From an uncultured Ilumatobacter sp. (GTDB taxonomy: Bacteria > Actinomycetota > Acidimicrobiia > Acidimicrobiales > Ilumatobacteraceae): a DNA stretch of 7,659 nucleotides. Each line of letters begins with the position of its first letter. Position 1 is the stretch's first letter. The DNA lies in NCBI GenBank assembly GCA_937891565.1, contig CALAHA010000143.1, forward strand, positions 1 to 7,659, read 5' to 3'. Shown in pieces: positions 1 through 5,458 of this stretch. The position numbers and the translations under genes are program-made. A model generated the notes under the pieces. The model was not told the origin of the DNA. It did no database searches and saw nothing but the letters and a program-made list of their open reading frames with translations.

Positions 1-28
1 CTTCGGCAATGAGAACGGTCTCAGACAT
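1..28 (-). CDS. rplY: Start of probable ribosomal protein L25 (partial)
   Basis: Only the first nine codons are inside the window, reading MSETVLIAE from an ATG whose complement is at 26-28. An AGGA ribosome-binding site (complement at 37-40) lies 8 nt upstream, so a real start is likely. The identity is inferred from position: in actinobacteria the order glmU-prs-rplY-pth is common, and here glmU and prs lie just upstream on the same strand. A short polar N-terminus of this kind fits L25/Ctc, the 5S rRNA-binding protein of the large subunit, but nine residues cannot prove it. The codons for Ser-Glu-Thr-Val contain an 11-nt match to the repeat core found at 1344-1354. Confidence 0.5.
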
Positions 29-156
29 GGGATTCGATCCTAGAAATCAAGTGTTTGGCCCCGCAACCACGGCGGAACTTTCGTCAATACAGCAGTGATC
101 AACGCTACCGCCTGTGCGCTGCATCCCCTCCCACTCCCGTCACACCCAGCCTTTCC

Positions 157-243
157 CGAAATGGAGACTGTTTCGCCTCGTGGGTGCCGTGTGACGGTCT
201 CAATTTGAGTCGGGGCGGGGCTTTGCTCCGAAACTGAGACCGC
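157..243. repeat. Three-arm hairpin repeat in the rplY leader
   Basis: Three related arms are visible. Arm 1 (159-171) and arm 2 (194-206) can pair over 13 positions with one mismatch and one G-T wobble. Arm 2 also pairs with arm 3 (232-243) over 12 positions with one mismatch, so the two hairpins are mutually exclusive. Arm 3, extended to 229-243, is CCGAAACTGAGACCG and recurs perfectly in inverted orientation at 1346-1360. On the plus strand arm 3 is followed by CTTTTT, which looks terminator-like, but no plus-strand gene lies upstream. On the minus strand these arms sit in the untranslated leader before rplY. The rest of the 29-315 gap shows no gene. Confidence 0.6.
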
Positions 244-277
244 TTTTTGGTGTGAACGCACTGTGTCGGTCCCGATT

Positions 278-328
278 TCAGGAGATGGGTTAGGAGATGG
301 GTTCAGGAGATGGGTTCAGGAGATGGGG
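278..328. repeat. Four-copy tandem repeat, 12-13 bp unit
   Basis: Four head-to-tail units of TCAGGAGATGGGT are seen at 278-290, 291-302 (one base short), 303-315 and 316-328 (last base G). The stop codon of the AbiEi-like gene (complement at 316-318) lies inside the last unit, so the repeat supplies the final Pro-Ile-Ser and the TGA. Each unit carries AGGAG next to ATG on the plus strand, but no reading frame of interest follows. Slippage during replication is the likely origin. Confidence 0.9.
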
Positions 329-1275
329 CCTCGGCGGCTCAGTGGGATGTCTCGGCTGCGTTGTAGGTAGACACCCCGAATTTGCTGAGCGAACACCGGC
401 AGGTTGTGTTTGATCTGCTGGGTGAGGCGGATGATGTTCCAACCGAGTTCGCCACAGGCGAGATCTCGGAGTGTGTCTTGCTCCGAAGCATCCACCCCTC
501 GGTGGAACAGATTGTGCCCCGGCTCGATTGCGAGGCGAATGTCTGGCCAAGCGATGTCGAGGTGCACGGTGATCGGATCAGGAGTCAGCTTTAGCGGGAA
601 TTGGCGAATTGGTTCCGGGAGCCCGGCATCGCAGAGGGCGGTGATCAGATCGCGCTCCAACATGCTTTGGGCTGGGCGTTCCATCTCGAAGGCCTTCTCC
701 AACCAGCGTTCGAGTCGGGCCACACCGTCCTTGCCGCGGCACCGATGACGATCGAGATAGATGTCCACCTCGCCCGGAATGACCAATCCGATATTCCAGG
801 CGTCATCGGCAGCGTTTTCGAAAGCCCGGTCCTTGAGGTCGGCAGCGAGGCCGAAGAGCATGCGGGCCGGCGTCGCGACGGTGATGGCGTTGTGTCGTTG
901 ACGATCGTCGTTGCCGTCGTACCAGGCTGTCTGTCGGACCTCGACCCAAGGTGCTCGATTCATTCTCTTGTGGCGACGGGCCAGGGTGACTTCGATTGGC
1001 CGCTTGCGCATTCGTGCCAAACCGAGCAGTCGGCCGGCGCTCCGACCGCTGATGAACCCGGCTCCATCGAGCCAAATGTTGATTGCAGAGCATCGCATTT
1101 CGTATGTGTCTGGCGACGGCGCCATGAGGTATGCGCCCGGCAGGACACGGACAAGCCATCCAGTCGAAACGGAGCGCGTCAACTTGTCTGGCGAGCAGCC
1201 TGCGTCATGGAGTTGTTGGCGCGATACGACACCGTGTTGGCGTCGTGCGAGGCAAAAGAGTTGTTTGTCGAACAC
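316..1275 (-). CDS. AbiEi-like antitoxin domain / DUF559-like nuclease-fold protein
   Basis: A 319-aa protein starting at GTG; an in-frame TGA two codons upstream rules out a longer form. Residues about 5-50 (LARRQHGVVSRQQL through LVRVLPGAYL) match the winged-helix N-terminus of AbiEi-type (type IV) antitoxins. The middle resembles the AbiEi C-terminal region. Residues about 205-300 look like a DUF559/Vsr-like PD-(D/E)XK fold: E207, then LDIAWPDIRLAIEPGH with D240 and E251, then D267, R270-D271 and GWNIIRLT. The usual acidic or Lys residue two places after the conserved Glu is Gly253, so catalysis is doubtful. Such fusions are common as lone genes in Acidimicrobiia (from memory). No AbiEii toxin is adjacent. 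The gene interrupts the usual prs-rplY neighbourhood and is flanked by hairpin repeats, which suggests later insertion. No good ribosome-binding site precedes the GTG. Role: possibly DNA-binding regulation or defence; unproven. Confidence 0.8.
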   Translation of the reverse strand: MFDKQLFCLARRQHGVVSRQQLHDAGCSPDKLTRSVSTGWLVRVLPGAYLMAPSPDTYEMRCSAINIWLDGAGFISGRSAGRLLGLARMRKRPIEVTLARRHKRMNRAPWVEVRQTAWYDGNDDRQRHNAITVATPARMLFGLAADLKDRAFENAADDAWNIGLVIPGEVDIYLDRHRCRGKDGVARLERWLEKAFEMERPAQSMLERDLITALCDAGLPEPIRQFPLKLTPDPITVHLDIAWPDIRLAIEPGHNLFHRGVDASEQDTLRDLACGELGWNIIRLTQQIKHNLPVFAQQIRGVYLQRSRDIPLSRRGPIS

Positions 1276-1296
1276 ACCCGTTCAGTGGGTGGCGGG

Positions 1297-1364
1297 CTGC
1301 CCGAAGCGGAAATTGGGACTGTTGCAACGCATCAGAACGGAGCAACGGTCTCAGTTTCGGGCAG
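1297..1364. repeat. Long imperfect hairpin between prs and the AbiEi-like gene
   Basis: The left arm 1309-1325 pairs with 1342-1358 over 17 positions without a mismatch, allowing G-T wobbles. A six-base bulge (1303-1308) follows, and then 1297-1302 pairs with 1359-1364. The loop is 1326-1341. The right arm contains CGGTCTCAGTTTCGG, the inverse of 229-243. The wobbles on the left arm look like transitions that kept pairing intact, hinting that the RNA structure matters. No T-run follows on either strand, so a classical intrinsic terminator is unlikely. The element could protect the prs mRNA 3' end or be a dispersed repeat. It fills most of the 97-nt gap. Confidence 0.7.
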
Positions 1365-1372
1365 GTCGGGAG

Positions 1373-2362
1373 TCAGCTGAGGTTTTCACCGTCGAAGATG
1401 TCGCTGACGCTGGTGTCTTCGAAGACTGCGCCGAGGGCTTCGGCGATCAGCGGAGCGACAGAGAGCACCACGATGTTTGGCAGTTGTTTCTCCACCGGGA
1501 GCGGCAGCGTGTTGGTGAGCACAATCTTTTCGAGTGGACTGTTCTTCAAGCGTTCGATCGCTGGGCCGGAGAGCACGCCGTGTGTGGCCATCGCCCAGAC
1601 GTTCTTGGCACCGCGCTTCATCAGGAGTTCGGCTGCAGAGACGATTGTGCCGCCGGTGTCGATCATGTCGTCGGTCAGCACGCAGGTGCGCCCCTCGACG
1701 TCGCCCATGACTTCAGCGGCCTGAGCGACGTTGGTGGTTCCCTTCGGGCGGCGCTTGTAGATGAAGGCGAGGTCGGCGCCGATGTCGCCGAGGTGCTGCG
1801 CCATGCGCTCAGCGACCTTGATGCGACCGGCGTCGGGCGAAACTATGACCGGCCTCGACGCGTTTTCGCGGACGTAAGCCTCGAGGACCGGCATGGCGGT
1901 GAGGTGGTCGACCGGGCCATCGAAGAAGCCTTGAATCTGTCCGGAGTGGAGATCGATTGAGAGCATCCGTTTCGCGCCGGCGGCCTTGAACATGTCGGCC
2001 ACGAGGCGAGCCGTGATCGGCTCGCGGCCGGCTGCTTTGCGGTCTTGTCGGGCGTAGCCGTAGAACGGCACCACCGCAGTGATCCGCTTGGCCGACGCAC
2101 GCGATGCGGCATCGATCATGATCAGGTGCTCCATGATCGAATCGTTGACCGATCGACCATCGACGCCGTAGTGGGTCTGCATGATGAACACGTCGGTGCC
2201 ACGAACTGATTCACCAAAGCTGCATCGGACTTCACCGTTAGCGAACTCGACAAGGTTGTCGTGGCCGACCTCGATGCCGAGATGAGAGGCCACTTCCTGA
2301 GCAAGTGCGGGATGCGTGCGCCCCGTGTAGATCGCGAGGCGCTTAGTGGTGACCTTTTCCAT
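1373..2362 (-). CDS. prs: Ribose-phosphate diphosphokinase (PRPP synthase)
   Basis: Makes 5-phosphoribosyl 1-diphosphate from ribose 5-phosphate and ATP, feeding purine, pyrimidine, NAD, His and Trp synthesis in the cytosol. The product is 329 aa, normal for class I enzymes. Visible signatures: FANGEVRCSFGESVRGTDV (about 40-58), the flexible segment YGYARQDRK (101-109), DLHSGQIQGFF (137-147), the catalytic-loop KRRPKGTTNV (203-212) and the PRPP-binding loop DDMIDTGGTI (231-240). The start chosen is the ATG at 2362, giving MEKVTTKRL and preceded by AGGG eight nt upstream. The open frame continues to 2563 but only through glmU in another frame. glmU ends 49 nt upstream, so the two are probably co-transcribed. 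A hairpin follows the stop. Confidence 0.97.
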   Translation of the reverse strand: MEKVTTKRLAIYTGRTHPALAQEVASHLGIEVGHDNLVEFANGEVRCSFGESVRGTDVFIMQTHYGVDGRSVNDSIMEHLIMIDAASRASAKRITAVVPFYGYARQDRKAAGREPITARLVADMFKAAGAKRMLSIDLHSGQIQGFFDGPVDHLTAMPVLEAYVRENASRPVIVSPDAGRIKVAERMAQHLGDIGADLAFIYKRRPKGTTNVAQAAEVMGDVEGRTCVLTDDMIDTGGTIVSAAELLMKRGAKNVWAMATHGVLSGPAIERLKNSPLEKIVLTNTLPLPVEKQLPNIVVLSVAPLIAEALGAVFEDTSVSDIFDGENLS

Positions 2363-2411
2363 GAGGAAGTCCCTGTGTGGTGTGTGTTGGTGGAGCGGCG
2401 GTGCTTGGAAG

Positions 2412-3497
2412 TCAGCTGACCGACGCAGTGTAGAACGCACCGGTCGTCGCATTCGAAAGGACCACGGACCCCGCAGGTAGGTGGGCATATGGGCCAACCG
2501 TCGCGCCGGCTCCGATGGTTGCCTGATGGCCAACGCTGTGCTCGACGCGTACGCCGTGAGCAACCGTGCAGTCGGTGAGTCGAGTGTCAGGCCCGATCTC
2601 GCAACTGTCGCCGATTGTGGTCGATCCCTGCAGCATCGTGCCGGGGTAGAGCGTGACGTCGCGACCGATCGTGACGTTCACGTCGACGAAGGTCTGACGG
2701 GGATCGAGCATTGTGACACCGTTCAGTAGCCAGTGCCGGTTGGTGCGGTTGCGCAGCTCGCGCTCAGCGAGTGCCAGTTGCCAACGATCATTGACGCCCT
2801 GAGTTTCTTCGGGTGGCGCCTGCACCGCACCGATGCGGTGACCCATCGACGCAAGCGCCGCGATGACATCGGTGAGGTAGTACTCGCCCTGCGCATTGTC
2901 GGTGGTGAGGTTGCGCAGCGCAGGGCCGAGCAGATCCCGGCGAAAACACAGGATCCCGGTGTTCCACTCTTTTATGTCGAGTTCGTCCGGTGATGCGTCG
3001 CGTTGTTCGACGATCCGCAGGACCTGGCCATCTTTCTTGCGAACGACGCGGCCGTAACCGGTTGGATCGTCGAGAAGACTGGTCAGCATCGTGGCGGCGT
3101 TTTGGTTCGCAACATGTGTGGCGACCAGTTCGTCGAGCGTGTCGGGGCGAAGCAGCGGCGTGTCGCCAGGCAAAATGACGATCGTGGCGTCGTCGTCGTA
3201 ATCGTCGCCATCGAATGCGGTCATACCGATGGCCGCTGCATCGCCAGTTCCGTTCTGTTCGATCTGTTCGACGAATGCAACGTTGGCCCAGCTCGGAGCG
3301 CGATCCTGAACTTTGGCCCGGACCTGTTCGGCCATGTGGCCAATAACAACGGCGGTGCGGTCGGGCTGGAGCTTCTCGAGAGCGTGAATCACGTGCACGA
3401 CCATCGCCCGACCGCAAATCAGATGCAGTGGCTTCGGTCGGCTGGATCGCATGCGAGAGCCCTCGCCGGCCGCGAGAACGATGGCAGAAACGCTCAT
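2412..3497 (-). CDS. glmU: UDP-GlcNAc pyrophosphorylase, GlmU lacking its acetyltransferase end
   Basis: Forms UDP-GlcNAc from GlcNAc-1-phosphate and UTP for peptidoglycan and other glycans. Residues 1-230 carry the uridyltransferase signatures: IVLAAGEGSRMRS (6-18), QNGTGDAA (81-88), LPGDTPLL (109-116), DPTGYGRVVR (144-153), IVEQRDA (162-168), EWNTG (177-181) and NAQGEYYLTD (201-210). From about 265 a left-handed beta-helix starts with hexapeptide repeats (VTIGRDV, TTIGDSCEIG, ATIGAGATVG) but stops at 361 aa, against about 456-495 in bifunctional GlmU. The HLRPG-type segment with the acetyl-transfer arginine reads HLPAGS here, and all later catalytic positions are gone. Only 49 nt separate the stop from prs, so a frameshift cannot hide the missing part. 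The ATG is fixed by homology at the N-terminus and overlaps the tRNA CCA by one base. No Shine-Dalgarno precedes it. Confidence 0.93.
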   Translation of the reverse strand: MSVSAIVLAAGEGSRMRSSRPKPLHLICGRAMVVHVIHALEKLQPDRTAVVIGHMAEQVRAKVQDRAPSWANVAFVEQIEQNGTGDAAAIGMTAFDGDDYDDDATIVILPGDTPLLRPDTLDELVATHVANQNAATMLTSLLDDPTGYGRVVRKKDGQVLRIVEQRDASPDELDIKEWNTGILCFRRDLLGPALRNLTTDNAQGEYYLTDVIAALASMGHRIGAVQAPPEETQGVNDRWQLALAERELRNRTNRHWLLNGVTMLDPRQTFVDVNVTIGRDVTLYPGTMLQGSTTIGDSCEIGPDTRLTDCTVAHGVRVEHSVGHQATIGAGATVGPYAHLPAGSVVLSNATTGAFYTASVS

Positions 3498-3570
3498 GGT
3501 TCCGGGGGGAGGAATCGAACCCCCATTCTCGGCACCAAAAACCGCTGTCTTGCCGTTAGACGACCCCGGA
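3497..3570 (-). tRNA. tRNA-Gln (anticodon UUG), CCA encoded
   Basis: The complement folds as a full cloverleaf. The acceptor TCCGGGG pairs with CCCCGGA. The D-stem GTC/GAC encloses a GG-containing loop. The anticodon loop is TTTTGGT with TTG at 34-36. The variable loop is four bases (GAAT), and the T-arm GGGGG/CCTCC has loop TTCGATT. The T1-A72 end pair fits glutamine tRNAs. The anticodon stem is weak, with a G27-A43 mismatch and a T31-G39 wobble. The mature body is 3500-3570 (71 nt) and CCA is at 3497-3499. It lies immediately upstream of glmU on the same strand, sharing one base with its start codon. Confidence 0.95.
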
Positions 3571-3584
3571 TCGAATCGACCTTT

Positions 3585-3612
3585 AAGCTACCGGGCGCGA
3601 CGGCTGAGCCAA
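3585..3612 (-). promoter_or_regulatory. Putative sigma-70-type promoter for tRNA-Gln-glmU-prs
   Basis: On the minus strand TTGGCT (complement 3607-3612) and TAGCTT (complement 3585-3590) are 16 nt apart, and the tRNA begins 14 nt after the second hexamer. This gives a short leader, as expected for a tRNA gene. The hexamers are only moderately close to consensus, but they are the best pair in the 177-nt gap between the tRNA and the divergent bS22 gene. Confidence 0.4.
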
Positions 3613-3747
3613 CTGCCCGATTGTCGGATGACTCGAAGTGACGAGGCCGGTCGACCAACAGTGTCCACTTGCAGCCGAGAGGAATCGGACATGTGACCGA
3701 CACGGGGCGTGGCGCGTGGGCACCTCGCCGATAGTGTTGCCCGCCTT

Positions 3748-3840
3748 ATGGGTTCGTTGATCAAGAAGCGTCGCAAGCGGATGCGCAAGAAGAAGCACAA
3801 AAAGATGCTTCGTCGTACGCGCCACCAGCGTCGCAAATAG
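3748..3840 (+). CDS. Small basic ribosomal protein bS22 (AURKAIP1/COX24 domain)
   Basis: A 30-codon plus-strand gene beginning MGSLIKKRRKRMRKKKHKKM and ending HQRRK before TAG. About two thirds of its residues are Lys or Arg, and it matches the pattern of the actinobacterial AURKAIP1/COX24-domain peptide described as bS22 in mycobacterial small subunits. This is not the E. coli S22/Sra protein. It is expected to bind 16S rRNA near the decoding region. The ATG has no Shine-Dalgarno. A TAGTGT hexamer at 3732-3737 could be a -10 element giving a nearly leaderless mRNA, but no good -35 is seen. The gene runs opposite to its neighbours: divergent from tRNA-Gln and tail-to-tail with ispE, 30 nt apart. 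No clear terminator is visible in that gap. Confidence 0.9.
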   Translation: MGSLIKKRRKRMRKKKHKKMLRRTRHQRRK

Positions 3841-3870
3841 TCCAATTCGTCCGGCGTCGCCGAGCTGTTT

Positions 3871-4653
3871 TCAGTTCGTGCGGTTTGCCGCAAAATCTGA
3901 CGGCACTGCTTGTGCCAACGCCACGTGTGCGCCCTCGTCGACTAAGTCGGTGAGGGCGTTGTGGTGTTCCCCCTCAACAAACCAGGTGGCACCGCTGCCT
4001 GCGAGTGTTGGAGCGCGGCCACATCGGTCACCGATGCGGTCTCTCCACTGCGCGAGCAGTGGTTCGACAGCGAGCGCTGCAGGTTCGAGGTCGTTTGGTC
4101 CTTCGACTGTGGGGCCACCGAGATCGTCCCAGGCGCGGTAAACCGCTGGCGTGCTCACACGGAGCGGAGGGATGATCAGCGTGACCGAACGATCGACGTG
4201 TGGGAGCGGATCCAGAATCTCGCCGATTCCCGTCACACGTGAGCGCCCCCCAACAAGGCAGAACGCGATGTCAGCGCCGAGTTCGGCGGCCCGCGCGAGG
4301 CTGGCATCGTCGGTTGCCCAACCCGCCCACGCGAGTGCAGTCGCTGCGTCGGTCGAGCCGCCGCCGAGGCCGCCGCCATGCGGAATCTGTTTGTCAATGG
4401 TGACATGCGCCGAGCCGCCAGCGAGGCCGAGGGCCCGCGCCACCAGATTCGATCCGTCTGTGGGTACTCCGTCGGAAAACTTTCCGGTCACGGCGAGGCC
4501 GACACGATTGGAGTCGAAGACGAGGACGTCGTGCAGATCGAGACTGATCATTTCGGCGTCGATCAGATGGAATCCGTCAGGGCGGATACCGGTCATCTTC
4601 AGCGACAGGGTGAGCTTGGCATGTGCGCGAAGAGTGATGGGCTCAGTGGCCAT
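3871..4653 (-). CDS. ispE: 4-diphosphocytidyl-2-C-methyl-D-erythritol kinase
   Basis: GHMP-family kinase that phosphorylates CDP-ME with ATP in the non-mevalonate (MEP) pathway to isoprenoids. The product is 260 aa, slightly shorter than the usual 280-310. Visible motifs: the substrate-binding Lys in HAKLTLSL (K13), RPDGFH (24-29), the ATP loop PHGGGLGGGSTDAATAL (91-107), the catalytic Asp in LGADIAFCLVGG (D128) and the C-terminal LAGSGATWF (218-226). The start chosen is the ATG at 4653, giving MATEPITLRAHAK; the frame extends to 4749 only as an rsmA shadow. It overlaps the end of rsmA by 11 nt, which indicates translational coupling. It is the last gene of the right-hand block. Confidence 0.96.
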   Translation of the reverse strand: MATEPITLRAHAKLTLSLKMTGIRPDGFHLIDAEMISLDLHDVLVFDSNRVGLAVTGKFSDGVPTDGSNLVARALGLAGGSAHVTIDKQIPHGGGLGGGSTDAATALAWAGWATDDASLARAAELGADIAFCLVGGRSRVTGIGEILDPLPHVDRSVTLIIPPLRVSTPAVYRAWDDLGGPTVEGPNDLEPAALAVEPLLAQWRDRIGDRCGRAPTLAGSGATWFVEGEHHNALTDLVDEGAHVALAQAVPSDFAANRTN

Positions 4654-5458
4654 GGACAATCTCGGTGAGGCGGCACCAGGCGTCGACATTGAGTTCCTCG
4701 GGGCGTGACGTACCTGCAACGGCGGCGGCTTCGAACTGCTCGGCTGCAACGATGCCCGACAGCGACTTGCGGAGCATCTTGCGGCGCTGGCCGAAGGCGG
4801 TTTTGACCAGGGTGAACAGTTCGACGGGGTCGGTTGTCGGTGGCGTGCGGCGAGTGATCTCGACGAGTGCCGATTCGACGTTCGGGCGGGGAACGAACAC
4901 GGTTGATGGGACGATGCCGACGATTCGCGCCGTGCCCCAGTAGGCGGCCTTCACACTGATTGCGCCGTAGGCCGAGGTGCTCGGCGCCGCAGCGAAGCGT
5001 TCGGCGACCTCGCGTTGAACCATCACAAGTATCCGCTCGACCTGCGGAACAAAGTCGAGGATGTCGCAGACGAGCGGTGTCCCGACGTTGTACGGAAGGT
5101 TGGCAACGAGGACCCATTTGATCGATGGGTCGAGCATCTCGTCCCAATCAAGACGCATTGCATCGGCCTCGACAACGCGCACATTCTCGCGATCGGCGAC
5201 CTCGTTGCGCAGGACGGGCACCATGCCGGCGTCAACCTCGATAGCCGTCACATCGGCGCCGGTGTCCGCGAGCGCAAGCGTCAGTGAGCCGAGCCCGGCG
5301 CCGACTTCGACGACATGGTCGGTCGGCCCGACCCGGGCGAGGTATGCGATCCGGCGAACTGTGTTCGGATCGGCCACAAAGTTTTGGCCGAGGTCGCGTC
5401 GCGGTGCGAGTGAATTTGCCTCCAGCAGGTCGTGGATGCGTGGGCGCGAATGCGTCAT
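4643..5458 (-). CDS. rsmA: 16S rRNA (A1518/A1519) dimethyltransferase RsmA/KsgA
   Basis: Dimethylates two adjacent adenosines near the 3' end of 16S rRNA late in small-subunit assembly, using S-adenosylmethionine. The product is 271 aa, typical for the family. Motifs in order: LGQNFVAD (23-30), SAM motif I VEVGAGLGSLT (50-60), acidic IEVDAG (73-78), EADAMRLDW (98-106), the catalytic NLPY (120-123), QREVAERFAA (148-157), VFVPRPNVESALV (187-199) and the C-terminal FGQRRKMLRKSL (222-233). The ATG at 5458 is preferred over an in-frame GTG at 5467: it gives the ATGA four-base overlap with the gene before it, with GGTGG five nt upstream. ispE overlaps its 3' end. Loss of KsgA confers kasugamycin resistance in known bacteria. 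Confidence 0.97.
   Translation of the reverse strand: MTHSRPRIHDLLEANSLAPRRDLGQNFVADPNTVRRIAYLARVGPTDHVVEVGAGLGSLTLALADTGADVTAIEVDAGMVPVLRNEVADRENVRVVEADAMRLDWDEMLDPSIKWVLVANLPYNVGTPLVCDILDFVPQVERILVMVQREVAERFAAAPSTSAYGAISVKAAYWGTARIVGIVPSTVFVPRPNVESALVEITRRTPPTTDPVELFTLVKTAFGQRRKMLRKSLSGIVAAEQFEAAAVAGTSRPEELNVDAWCRLTEIVHGH

Noticed and set aside
43..80. Possible -35/-10 pair before rplY (TTGCGG and TAGGAT)
   Set aside because: The -10 candidate overlaps the ribosome-binding AGGA and the fit is poor, so it is not listed as a promoter.
195..250. Intrinsic terminator on the plus strand (stem plus CTTTTT)
   Set aside because: The shape fits, but no plus-strand transcript is expected here. It is better treated as part of the repeat family.
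40..261. Minus-strand 73-codon frame in the leader before rplY
   Set aside because: It runs through the hairpin repeats, its composition follows them, and it overlaps the rplY ribosome-binding region without any family resemblance.
229..1360. Transposon with terminal inverted repeats
   Set aside because: The enclosed gene is not a transposase, no target-site duplication was seen, and extra copies of the motif lie outside the supposed ends.
601..1380. Plus-strand open frame of 259 codons
   Set aside because: It is the antisense shadow of the AbiEi-like gene, whose domains are recognisable on the minus strand.
911..1960. Long plus-strand open frame (349 codons) across the AbiEi-like gene and prs
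   Set aside because: It is antisense to two well supported genes, its translation has no recognisable motif, and it spans an intergenic hairpin. This is typical of GC-rich shadow frames.
1371..2419. AGTCAGCTGA shared by the prs (1371-1380) and glmU (2410-2419) stop regions
   Set aside because: Ten bases around a palindromic CAGCTG at two stop codons can arise by chance, and nothing else nearby is shared.
2363..2563. Longer N-terminus for Prs
   Set aside because: The extra residues come from glmU in another frame. The family start is at MEKVTTKRL with a good ribosome-binding site.
3003..3641. Plus-strand frame crossing the tRNA gene
   Set aside because: It is antisense to glmU and translates the tRNA complement, giving the familiar false GGNRTP-type peptide.
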